DNA from: Arthrobacter sp. ISL-5 | Lineage (GTDB): Bacteria > Actinomycetota > Actinomycetes > Actinomycetales > Micrococcaceae | Direction of reading: 5' to 3' | Length of the DNA stretch: 64,000 nucleotides | Assembly (NCBI RefSeq): GCF_018613835.1 | Contig: NZ_JAGGPM010000046.1 | Span: 1-64,000 of the forward strand | Part shown: piece after piece, positions 35,728 through 44,300 of the stretch | How positions within the stretch are numbered: the first letter of the stretch is position 1 | How the letters are laid out: every line of letters starts with the position of its first letter | Made by a program: the position numbers and the translations under genes | Notes under the pieces: model-generated | What the model was told of the DNA's origin: nothing | Databases searched by the model: none | What the model saw: the letters and a program-made list of their open reading frames with translations, nothing else

Positions 35728-35792
35728 TTAGGAAACACCGGGCCCGTGGCGGGTGAAAATGTCACGGGCACCCTCCGGAATCGTGTAAGCTT

Positions 35793-35822
35793 TTGGAGGT
35801 GGTTCGGCCGGACTGCTTAGGT
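35793..35822 (+). promoter_or_regulatory. Possible tRNA-Pro promoter
   Basis: TTGGAG at 35793-35798 and TTAGGT at 35817-35822 with an 18-bp spacer, placed 45 bp ahead of the tRNA 5' end. Confidence 0.4.
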
Positions 35823-35866
35823 GAAATTCTTCGGAACATCACTGAAGCGGAGAACGGCAGAACTGA

Positions 35867-35940
<74 letters not shown>

Positions 35941-35946
35941 CCGACC

Positions 35947-35987
35947 AAAAACCCCGCCAATCCGGTAACGGATCGGCGGGGTTTTTT
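35947..35987 (+). terminator. Intrinsic terminator of tRNA-Pro
   Basis: Arms at 35947-35964 and 35969-35987 form a GC-rich stem with one mismatch and a GTAA loop, followed by a run of six T. A classic rho-independent terminator. Confidence 0.9.
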
Positions 35988-36029
35988 GTTGTCCGGAATC
36001 CGCTTCGCCGGCGCGGTCCGGAACTCGCC

Positions 36030-36902
36030 TTATTTGAGGAAGCGGGAGGTCCTGCGGTCGGCCAGGATCTTGCCCTTGGTCTGGCACGTGGGGCAGTACT
36101 GAAGCGCGGAGTCGGCGAAGGACACCTCACGCACGGTGTCGCCGCAGACCGGGCACGGCAGGCCGGTGCGGCCGTGAACGCTCATTGCACTCCGCTTCGC
36201 ATCCTTCAGATCGCCGGGCGCCTTGCCCGTGGCCTCCTTCACCGCCGCTCCCAGGACACTGTGGATGGCGTCGTACAGAACCTGCACGCTGTCCTGGTCC
36301 AGCGAACTGGCGATGGCAAACGGCGAGATTTTTGCGGCGTGCAGGATTTCGTCGCTGTAGGCGTTGCCGATGCCGGCCATGACGCCCTGGCTTCGCAGCA
36401 CGCCTTTGATCTGCTGCGAATGCGACGCGAGAATCTCCGCGAACTCCCCGGGGCCGAATCCGGGGTCCAGCGGATCGGGACCTAGCCCGGCAATGCCCGG
36501 AACGTCGCGGGGATCGCCCACCACATAGACGGCCAGGCTTTTCTTGGTCCCGGCTTCTGTCAGATCGACGCCGATATGCTGGCCGTCCGCTGCGGCGAAC
36601 CCGATCCGCGCGGCAATGGGGCCCTTTCCCGGACGGAGCGGAGCCGCCGAGGGGGATTCGGTGTAGCGGACCCACCCCGCCCTGGCGAGGTGAAAGACGA
36701 GGTGCAGGCCGTCGGCGTCGATGCTGATGAATTTGCCGAATCGTTCCACGCCGGTGACTGTGCGGCCCACCAGGGCCGTGTAGGGCGGGTCGGCCGTCTT
36801 GAGCACGGCCACAGACAGCACCTGGAGCTTCTCCAGCACCGCACCCCGCAGGCGCCCGCTCAGGAAGGACGTCAGACCGGCCACTTCCGGTAGTTCTGGC
36901 AT
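36030..36902 (-). CDS. Fpg/Nei-family DNA glycosylase
   Basis: 290 aa. The N-terminus MPELPEV supplies Pro2/Glu3 of the catalytic helix. A H2TH segment (VMAGIGNAYSDEILHAAKISP) and a C-terminal zinc finger (CPVCG then CPTC) are present. Removes oxidised bases from DNA with associated lyase activity. Sequence after PELPEV diverges from classical MutM (AGLTSFL instead of ETVRR-like), so it belongs to the actinobacterial Fpg/Nei side-group. Substrate range is uncertain. Confidence 0.85.
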   Translation of the reverse strand: MPELPEVAGLTSFLSGRLRGAVLEKLQVLSVAVLKTADPPYTALVGRTVTGVERFGKFISIDADGLHLVFHLARAGWVRYTESPSAAPLRPGKGPIAARIGFAAADGQHIGVDLTEAGTKKSLAVYVVGDPRDVPGIAGLGPDPLDPGFGPGEFAEILASHSQQIKGVLRSQGVMAGIGNAYSDEILHAAKISPFAIASSLDQDSVQVLYDAIHSVLGAAVKEATGKAPGDLKDAKRSAMSVHGRTGLPCPVCGDTVREVSFADSALQYCPTCQTKGKILADRRTSRFLK

Positions 36903-36973
36903 GGCACCACTTTGCCACAGCCGGACGGCGGTTTGGCCGTTTCGGCCGCGTCCGGCGGCCGGGCACTTGTGCC

Positions 36974-36979
36974 TATACT
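36974..36979 (+). promoter_or_regulatory. -10 box of gcvH
   Basis: TATACT, a near-ideal -10 hexamer, 64 bp ahead of the gcvH ATG. No clear -35 at 17 bp. Confidence 0.45.
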
Positions 36980-37043
36980 TTCAGCGGTGGCTGTTCCCTA
37001 CGCCTCCGTTGACATCTGTGATAGACCCGATGAAAGGCCCCTG

Positions 37044-37430
37044 ATGAGCAACATTCCCTCTGATCTGTCCTACACCGCCGAGCACGAATGGGTGTCCGCT
37101 CCGAATGCTGACGGTGTGGTCCGCGTGGGGATCACCGACTTCGCCCAGGATGCACTCGGGGACGTCGTTTACGCCCAGATGCCGGAAGTCGGAACCACGG
37201 TTAAGGCAAATGACGTGATTGGCGAGGTTGAATCCACCAAGAGCGTCAGCGATATTTATGCCCCCGTCTCGGGCGAGATCGTTGCCCGGAATGACTCCCT
37301 GGACACCGATTCGGCCCTGATCAACTCCGATCCCTACGGCGACGGCTGGCTCATCGAGGTCAAGCTCGCCGAACCTGACGCGGTGGACTCCCTGCTCAGT
37401 GCATCCGAGTACGAACAGCAGGTAGGCTAA
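37044..37430 (+). CDS. gcvH: Glycine cleavage system H protein
   Basis: 128 aa from ATG 37044. The lipoylation site is Lys66 in EVESTKSVSD. HEWV at the start and VKLAEPD near the end are typical. It carries the aminomethyl group between GcvP, GcvT and Lpd. The other gcv genes are not in this window; instead gcvH heads the garA-ftsR-bfn-merR block, as in M. tuberculosis Rv1826-Rv1830. Confidence 0.93.
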   Translation: MSNIPSDLSYTAEHEWVSAPNADGVVRVGITDFAQDALGDVVYAQMPEVGTTVKANDVIGEVESTKSVSDIYAPVSGEIVARNDSLDTDSALINSDPYGDGWLIEVKLAEPDAVDSLLSASEYEQQVG

Positions 37431-37563
37431 AGCTAACCGGTCCCGCTGACCGGCCATTGGAGTCCAGTGGCTGGCCAGCGGGCGGTATACCGGATCTGCC
37501 AGGCATTTCCGGACGGTATGCGTTGATTGCAGGGGGACATCTGCAACGAAGGAGGAGGAATCC

Positions 37564-38040
37564 ATGGTTGGCGGCGAACAGAACCACACCAACAGCGATT
37601 ACGGCACGGGCGTGGGCAGGGCTTCGGAGACAACCTCGATCAACCTCACTCCCGTTCATGAAGAGCCCACGATCGTACCCAAGCTCTCTCCGGAGGAACG
37701 CGCCGCGGTTGAAGCGCTGCCTTCCGGCTCCGCGCTGCTCGTGGCCCACAGCGGGCCAAACTCGGGTGCCCGATTCCTGCTTGACTCCGACGTCACCACG
37801 GCCGGGCGGCACCCGGACGCCGACATCTTCCTCGATGACGTGACGGTTTCCCGCCGCCACGTTGAATTCCGGCGCACGGCACGGAGCTTCGAGGTGGTGG
37901 ACACCGGCAGCCTGAACGGCACATACGTTAACCACGACCGCGTGGACAGCGTGGAACTGAAGTCCGGAAACGAAGTCCAGATCGGCAAATTCCGACTCAC
38001 CTTCTACCTGAGCCCTGCCCGCGCAGCAGGACGCGTCTGA
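37564..38040 (+). CDS. garA: FHA-domain regulator of 2-oxoglutarate metabolism (GarA/OdhI type)
   Basis: 158 aa. The N-terminal tail has the ETTS phosphorylation motif (Thr23/Thr24 in ASETTSINLTP). The FHA domain (about 55-150) keeps Arg82 (AGRHPDADI), SRRH at 96-99 and GSLNGTYVN. In mycobacteria and corynebacteria this protein inhibits 2-oxoglutarate dehydrogenase and acts on glutamate enzymes; phosphorylation of the tail by PknB/PknG-type kinases switches it off. A strong AAGGAGGAGGA ribosome site precedes the ATG. The kinase gene at 54461-56668 is a possible but unproven partner. Confidence 0.9.
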   Translation: MVGGEQNHTNSDYGTGVGRASETTSINLTPVHEEPTIVPKLSPEERAAVEALPSGSALLVAHSGPNSGARFLLDSDVTTAGRHPDADIFLDDVTVSRRHVEFRRTARSFEVVDTGSLNGTYVNHDRVDSVELKSGNEVQIGKFRLTFYLSPARAAGRV

Positions 38041-38056
38041 TTCGGAGCGGCTGCCT

Positions 38057-38779
38057 GTGGCAATGGCACAACCGGAGCGCCGGGGACCCCTGGTCCTGAA
38101 CATCGGGGAAGTGCTCGCTCAATTGAGCGATGACTTTCCGAGCATGACGGCGTCCAAAATCAGGTTCCTTGAGGAAAAGGGGCTCATCAATCCGCGGCGC
38201 ACCCCTGCGGGATACCGCCAGTATTCGGACAGCGACGTCGAGCGCCTCCGTTTCGTCCTGTCGCTCCAGCGGGACCAGTACCTGCCGCTGAAGGTGATCA
38301 AGGACTACCTTGACGCGATAGACCGGGGGGAGCGCCCCGAAAACCTTCCGCCCGGCGTGACGGTGTCCCCGCGGATCGTGTCCGATGAGCTCGCCGCCGA
38401 ACTGCAGAACAAGGCCCGCAAGCTGAGCGAGGAACAGCTGCGGGCGGAGTCAGGTGCCAGCGTGCCGCTCCTGCAGTCCCTGCTGAGCTTCGGCCTGATC
38501 GGCCACACCAACGGCAAGTTCGACGAACACGCCCTGCAGGTGGCCCGCGCATGCGTCCAACTGGAGGGACACGGCCTGGAGCCCCGGCACCTGCGCCCCT
38601 TCCAGGCGGCTGCCGAGCGGGAGTTCGGCCTGGTGGAACGCGCCGTGGCCACGCTGACGTCGCGCAAGGACGCGGCTTCGCAGGCACGGGCAGCCGAGGC
38701 GGCCCGTGAAATCAGCGACCTCTGCCTGACACTGCACCGGGCGCTGGTCCAGGACCGTATTTCGCGGATGGAAATCTGA
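38057..38779 (+). CDS. ftsR: MerR-family regulator, FtsR type
   Basis: 240 aa from GTG 38057; ATG at 38063 is an alternative. The MerR winged helix is at about 15-85 (MTASKIRFLEEKGLINPRRT, then GYRQYSDSDVERLRF). The C-terminal effector region is longer than in metal-sensing MerR proteins and lacks their Cys. Gene order places it as the counterpart of Rv1828/FtsR, which activates ftsZ in corynebacteria. Adjacent to garA and bfn in the same direction. Confidence 0.85.
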   Translation: MAMAQPERRGPLVLNIGEVLAQLSDDFPSMTASKIRFLEEKGLINPRRTPAGYRQYSDSDVERLRFVLSLQRDQYLPLKVIKDYLDAIDRGERPENLPPGVTVSPRIVSDELAAELQNKARKLSEEQLRAESGASVPLLQSLLSFGLIGHTNGKFDEHALQVARACVQLEGHGLEPRHLRPFQAAAEREFGLVERAVATLTSRKDAASQARAAEAAREISDLCLTLHRALVQDRISRMEI

Positions 38780-39291
38780 TGATCGAAGTAGAGATTGTGG
38801 GCGTACGGATCGAGTTGCCCTCCAACCAGCCCCTGGTTCTGCTTCGGGAGATCCACGGCGAACGGCACGTGCCGATCTGGATCGGCACGCCGGAGGCAAG
38901 TGCGATCGCCCTGGCACAGCAAGGCGTGGTGCCGCCGCGGCCCATGACCCATGACCTCCTTGTCGACGTCGTGGAAACCCTGGGGCACGCCGTCGTCAGC
39001 GTGAACATCGTGGCGGTGGAAGACAACATCTTCTACGGCCAGCTCCAGTTCGACAACGGCGCCACCGTCAGTTCCAGGGCCTCGGACGCGCTGGCCATTG
39101 CCCTGCGGGCAAAATGCCGCATCTGGTGCGCCGACTCCGTCATGGATGAGGCCGGCGTGAGGATCACCGAACACGACGACGGCGAGGACACCGAGCCCGG
39201 CCCCACCGGCCCCACAGTGGACGAAGAACGTGAGCTGCGCAGGTTCCGTGAGTTCCTGGATGACGTGGAACCCGAGGACTTCGACGGCTGA
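38779..39291 (+). CDS. Bifunctional nuclease (BFN) domain protein
   Basis: 170 aa DUF151/BFN-family protein. Conserved landmarks are LREIHGERHVPIWIGTPEA and RASDALAIALRAKCRIW. It starts within the stop codon of ftsR. The last 40 residues are acidic. BFN proteins have been reported with DNase/RNase activity in plants; the bacterial role (M. tuberculosis Rv1829) is unclear. Confidence 0.88.
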   Translation: MIEVEIVGVRIELPSNQPLVLLREIHGERHVPIWIGTPEASAIALAQQGVVPPRPMTHDLLVDVVETLGHAVVSVNIVAVEDNIFYGQLQFDNGATVSSRASDALAIALRAKCRIWCADSVMDEAGVRITEHDDGEDTEPGPTGPTVDEERELRRFREFLDDVEPEDFDG

Positions 39292-39307
39292 AGGTCACGT
39301 TAAGGTT

Positions 39308-39327
39308 AAAGTTGAGGCTGAAACTTT
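39308..39327. promoter_or_regulatory. MerR-type operator candidate ahead of second merR gene
   Basis: AAAGTT at 39308-39313 and AACTTT at 39322-39327 form a perfect inverted repeat with an 8-bp spacer, within a run of related GTTAAGG/GTTAAAG steps from 39300. It lies 31 bp ahead of the merR -35 element. Confidence 0.4.
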
Positions 39328-39357
39328 CGACACGCCCCAACAATGACCCGAACGTCT

Positions 39358-39386
39358 TTGACCTTGGGCCGCGGCAGGCCTAACGT
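39358..39386 (+). promoter_or_regulatory. Promoter of second merR gene
   Basis: TTGACC at 39358-39363, 17-bp spacer and TAACGT at 39381-39386 form one of the best sigma-A-type promoters in the window. Leader of about 140 nt before the GTG at 39534. Confidence 0.65.
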
Positions 39387-39533
39387 CGAAGATACCAAGT
39401 TCCCATTGCATACAACAGCCGCGCAAGTCACACTGGAAAGTGCTACTCCGGCCAAATTACATGCGTGATCTTCATGCCTGTAGAAGCTGTTGCGGCAAGT
39501 TCCCCAGGGGAGCTCATGACAAGGAGGATCCAC

Positions 39534-40130
39534 GTGAGTCCGAAAGGCGAAGCAGGCGAGCTGAAGCAGCCCTCCACGGCCGGCGTAGCTGTGCCCGCGA
39601 GCGGCGCTCAGGGCCTTCTCTTCACTGAGGACCTCCCCGTCCTTGACGAGGACGCCGGCTACCGCGGCCCCACGGCCTGCAAAGCAGCCGGTATCACGTA
39701 CCGGCAGCTCGACTACTGGGCCCGCACCGGACTGGTGGAACCCGCCGTGCGCGGCGCCGCCGGCTCGGGTTCGCAGCGGCTCTACGGCTTCCGTGACATC
39801 CTCGTGCTGAAGGTCGTCAAGCGGCTCCTGGACACCGGCGTCTCGCTGCAGCAGATCCGCTCCGCGGTGGAACACCTGCGCGAGCGCGGAGTGGAAGATC
39901 TGGCCCAGATCACCCTCATGAGCGATGGCGCGAGCGTCTACGAATGTACCTCCGCCGATGAGGTCATTGACCTCGTCCAGGGCGGACAGGGCGTGTTTGG
40001 CATTGCCGTGGGCCGCGTGTGGCGCGAAGTTGAAGGAAGCCTGGCGTCCCTGCCCAGTGAGCACGCAGGCGAGCAGACGTTTCCCGACGACGAACTGAGC
40101 AAGCGCCGGGCAGCCCGGAAGATCGGCTAG
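39534..40130 (+). CDS. MerR-family regulator (Rv1830/ResR type)
   Basis: 198 aa from GTG 39534, chosen because an AAGGAGG ribosome site ends 6 nt upstream. The winged helix is at about 45-110 (GITYRQLDYWARTGLVEPAV and RLYGFRDILVLKVVKRLL). The C-terminal part has ISLQQIRSAVEHLRERGVEDL-like helices and no metal-binding Cys. Gene order matches M. tuberculosis Rv1830, linked to cell division and antibiotic recovery. Has its own strong promoter and ends at a bidirectional terminator. Confidence 0.88.
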   Translation: MSPKGEAGELKQPSTAGVAVPASGAQGLLFTEDLPVLDEDAGYRGPTACKAAGITYRQLDYWARTGLVEPAVRGAAGSGSQRLYGFRDILVLKVVKRLLDTGVSLQQIRSAVEHLRERGVEDLAQITLMSDGASVYECTSADEVIDLVQGGQGVFGIAVGRVWREVEGSLASLPSEHAGEQTFPDDELSKRRAARKIG

Positions 40131-40155
40131 GCGCTCCGGAATCCAGCGCATACGG

Positions 40156-40190
40156 CGAAGGCCGCCTCCCTGCCGGGGAGGCGGCCTTCG
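40156..40190. terminator. Bidirectional hairpin terminator
   Basis: A perfect 15-bp stem (40156-40170 with 40176-40190) and 5-nt loop between the convergent merR and ParA-like genes. Confidence 0.8.
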
Positions 40191-40236
40191 TCCATTTCAG
40201 TCTGCCGGGAGCCCGGACGTCCCTTACCGGATGCCG

Positions 40237-41058
40237 TTAGCGGTGGCTGCGGCTGCGGCTGCCCTTGTTCAGGGACATCAGATTGCCGAGCAGCGTGTCG
40301 TAGATGCCGGCCGCGGACTTGGCGGAGTCGCCGGGCCAGTGATGCACGGAGTGTGCTGCACCCTGGATCTGCTGCCAGTTGGCCTGTTCCGGGATGTACG
40401 GCGTCAGCAGGAGGTCGCCGAACATGGACTTCATTTCTGCGAGCCGGAACGCATGCTCGGAGGATCCGGTCCGGACCCGGTTGGCCACGATGCCCGCAGG
40501 GGAAAGATTGGGGGCGAACTCCTGCCGGAACAGCTGGATGGCGCGCATGGTGCGCTCCGTGCCGGCCACCGAGAACAGTCCCGGCTCGGCAACCAGGGCC
40601 ACCTTGTTGCTGGCCGACCACGCCATGCGGGTCAGGCCGTTCAGGGACGGCGGGCAGTCCACCAGGACCAGCTCGTACTTTTCCGCGCCGGCCAGGACGG
40701 CGGAGAGCCTGCGCAGGTCCCTTTTGCCGAGATCGGGGCGGTCGTAGATTCCGGTGTAGGCAGATCCCACGGCCACATCGAGCACGGCGGGGCCGGAGCC
40801 GTTGCTTTCCGCACGCCCGATCCAGCCGCTGGGGAGGACATTCTCAGGAAGCCGGGCCTTGCGCGGGTTCCGGAGCATCCTGCCGATATCCAGCTTGTCG
40901 CTTGGCTGAACTCCGAGGGCAGTGCTGGCGTCGGCGTGCGGATCGAGGTCCACCACGAGCGTGGGAATGCCTGCGGCCAATGCCGCAGACGCCAATCCGG
41001 TTGTGACCGATGTCTTGCCGACACCGCCTTTGAGGCTGCTGATGCTGACTACTTGCAC
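40237..41058 (-). CDS. Orphan ParA/MinD-family ATPase
   Basis: 273 aa from the GTG at 41058, which places the Walker A motif SSLKGGVGKTSVTT immediately after the first beta strand. A TTG 12 nt further upstream is an alternative. Walker B is LVLVDCPPSLNGLT. The C-terminus is basic (KGSRSRSHR). No parB or plasmid gene is nearby. It may position a cellular cargo or act in chromosome dynamics. It is divergent from pyruvate carboxylase across a 305-bp gap. Confidence 0.82.
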   Translation of the reverse strand: MQVVSISSLKGGVGKTSVTTGLASAALAAGIPTLVVDLDPHADASTALGVQPSDKLDIGRMLRNPRKARLPENVLPSGWIGRAESNGSGPAVLDVAVGSAYTGIYDRPDLGKRDLRRLSAVLAGAEKYELVLVDCPPSLNGLTRMAWSASNKVALVAEPGLFSVAGTERTMRAIQLFRQEFAPNLSPAGIVANRVRTGSSEHAFRLAEMKSMFGDLLLTPYIPEQANWQQIQGAAHSVHHWPGDSAKSAAGIYDTLLGNLMSLNKGSRSRSHR

Positions 41059-41363
41059 TTGAAAAACCAATACCTAACGCCGGTTGCCGAGTTGGGGTAG
41101 TTTCCGTTCCGGTACTGCCGGAACCGGGGACAGGCTTCCGCCGCCCCATTCATCATATGTTGACCCCGCCCCGAAACCCTCCTTATCCGGCCCGGGCATG
41201 GCTCATCGCTTAGCAGCTCCGGCGCCAGCGGAGCGCAGGAGTGAATCTGGTCCCGACATGACGGATAATTCTGTGATGGTAGACACAATGATTTGTGTTT
41301 CACTGCACCCGTCTTACACACTGTGACCACTTACCGATACACCCGCAATGATGCAGGAGAAGT
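41059..41363. other. Intergenic region between orphan ParA and pyc
   Basis: 305 bp, no gene seen. Holds a CRP-like site at 41272-41287 and an overlapping 6-bp inverted repeat at 41283-41298. No confident -10/-35 pair can be called. Confidence 0.5.
41272..41298. promoter_or_regulatory. CRP/GlxR-like site with overlapping inverted repeat, upstream of pyc
   Basis: TGTGA-N6-ACACA at 41272-41287 differs by one base from the CRP/GlxR consensus TGTGA-N6-TCACA. ACACAA-TGAT-TTGTGT at 41283-41298 overlaps its right half. Located 66-92 bp ahead of the pyc ATG, a position suited to regulation. Confidence 0.4.
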
Positions 41364-44300
41364 ATGTTTTCCAAGATTCTGGTGGCCAACCGCGGCGAAA
41401 TCGCTATCCGCGCTTTCCGCGCGGGCTATGAGCTCGGCGCAAAAACCGTCGCCGTGTTCCCCAACGAGGACCGTAACTCGATCCACCGCCAGAAGGCCGA
41501 CGAGGCGTATCTGATTGGTGAAGAGGGCCACCCCGTCCGCGCCTACCTGGACGTCGACGAAGTGGTGCGTGTGGCCAAGGAGTCCGGGGCGGACGCCATC
41601 TACCCCGGCTACGGCTTCCTTTCCGAAAATCCGGACCTTGCCCGGGCCGCGAAAGCGGCCGGCATCACCTTCGTCGGGCCGCCTGCCGAGGTCCTCGAGC
41701 TCGCGGGCAACAAGGTCGCCGCCTTGGAGGCTGCCCGCAAGGCCGGCGTCCCCGTCCTCAAGTCCAGCCAGCCCTCGAAGGACCTGGATGAGCTGATCGC
41801 CGCCGCGGACGAGATCGGCTTCCCGATCTTCGCCAAGGCCGTGGCCGGCGGCGGCGGGCGCGGCATGCGCCGGGTGGACACCCGCGAGGCACTGCCCGAA
41901 GCCCTGCAGTCAGCCATGCGCGAGGCCGACGCCGCGTTCGGCGATCCCACGATGTTCCTTGAGCAGGCCGTGCTCCGTCCCCGGCACATCGAAGTGCAGA
42001 TCCTGGCCGACGCCGAGGGCAATGTCATGCATCTCTTCGAGCGTGACTGCTCCATCCAGCGCCGCCACCAGAAGGTCATCGAGATCGCTCCGGCGCCCAA
42101 CCTCGACGAGGGCATCCGCCAGGCCCTGTACCGCGACGCTGTGAAGTTCGCCAAGGCCCTCAACTACGTCAACGCCGGAACCGTCGAATTCCTCGTGGAC
42201 ACCGTGGGGGAGCGCGCCGGCCAGCACGTCTTCATCGAAATGAACCCGCGCATCCAGGTCGAGCACACCGTCACCGAAGAGGTCACCGACGTGGACCTGG
42301 TGCAGGCGCAGATGCGGATTGCCTCCGGCGAAACCCTGGCCGACCTGGGCTTGTCGCAGGAGACGGTATTCCTCAAGGGCGCGGCGCTGCAGTGCCGCAT
42401 CACCACCGAGGACCCGGCCAACGGCTTCCGCCCGGACGTCGGAAAGATCACCGGCTACCGCTCGGCCGGCGGCGCCGGCGTAAGGCTCGACGGCGGCACC
42501 GTCTACTCGGGTGCCGAAATCAGCCCGCACTTCGACTCGATGCTCGTGAAGCTGACCTGCCGCGGCCGGGACTACCCTGCAGCGGTCGCCCGCGCCCGTC
42601 GCGCGCTGGCTGAGTTCCGCATCCGTGGCGTGTCCACGAACATCTCCTTCCTGCAGGCCGTGCTCGACGACGCCGACTTCATCGCCGGCAATGTGGCCAC
42701 CAATTTCATCGACGAGCGTCCAGAGCTGCTGAAGGCCCGGGTTTCCGCCGACCGCGGCACCAAACTGCTGACGTGGCTCGCCGAGGTCACTGTCAACAAG
42801 CCCAACGGCGAGCTCACCGTCCATTCCGATCCGGCCGCGAAGCTGCCGGCAGTGGGTCGCGAGCCGCAGGCAGGCTCACGCCAGCGGCTGCAGGAGCTCG
42901 GGCCGGAAGGGTTCGCCCGCGCCCTGCGGGAGCAGACTGCCGTAGCAGTCACCGACACCACCTTCCGGGACGCCCACCAGTCGCTGCTGGCCACCCGCGT
43001 CCGCACCAGGGACCTGGTTGCCGCCGGACCCGCCGTGTCCTCGCTGCTGCCCGGGCTGCTCTCTGTGGAGGCATGGGGCGGCGCCACCTACGACGTCGCC
43101 CTGCGCTTCCTGGGCGAGGACCCCTGGGACCGCCTCGCGGCACTGCGGAAGGCCCTGCCGAACATCTGCCTGCAGATGCTGCTCCGGGGCCGGAACACCG
43201 TGGGCTACACGCCGTACCCGGAAGAGGTCACGGAGGCGTTCGTGAACGAGGCGGCCGCCACCGGCATCGACATTTTCCGGATCTTCGACGCCCTGAACGA
43301 CGTCAACCAGATGGCGCCTGCGATCCGCGCCGTCCGGGCCACCGGAACGGCCGTCGCCGAAGTCGCACTCTGCTACACGGCCGACATGCTGGACCCGGAC
43401 GAGAAGCTCTACACGCTGGATTACTACCTGGAGCTGGCGCAGAAGATCGTCGACGCCGGCGCCCACATTCTCGCGATCAAGGACATGGCCGGACTCTTGC
43501 GCCCGGCCGCCGCGGCAAAGCTTGTCACGGCGCTCCGGGAACGGTTCGACCTTCCCGTCCACCTGCACACCCACGACACCGCCGGCGGACAGCTTGCCAC
43601 GCTGCTCGCCGCGGTTGATGCGGGCGTGGACGCCGTGGACGTCGCCTCGGCGTCCCTTGCCGGGACCACCAGCCAGCCGTCGGCTTCCGCGCTGGTGGCG
43701 GCGCTGGCCCACACCGAGCGGGACACCGGGCTGAGCCTGGCCAACGTCTGTTCGCTGGAGCCCTACTGGGAGGCAGTGCGCCGGGTCTACGCTCCCTTCG
43801 AGTCCGGCCTTCCGGGGCCCACAGGCCGCGTGTACCAGCACGAAATCCCGGGCGGGCAGCTCTCGAACCTCCGGCAGCAGGCCATGGCCCTGGGCCTGGG
43901 CGAGCGGTTCGAGGCGATCGAGGACATGTACACCGCAGCGGACCGCATCCTGGGCCGCCTGGTGAAGGTCACGCCGTCCTCCAAGGTGGTGGGCGACCTC
44001 GCCCTGCACCTCGTGGGGCTGAATGCCGACCCGGCCGACTTCAACGAGAATCCGCAGAACTACGACATCCCGGACTCGGTCATCGGCTTCCTGTCCGGCG
44101 AGCTCGGCGATCCTCCGGGCGGCTGGCCGGAGCCGTTCCGCACGAAGGCCCTGCAGGGCAGGAGCATCAAGGTCCGCGATGCCGAGCTCAGCGCCGAAGA
44201 CAGCGCAGCGCTCCGGGGCGATTCGAAGACCCGGCAGCAGACCCTGAACCGGCTGCTCTTTGCCGGTCCCACGAAGGACTACCAGAAGAGCGTGGAAACG

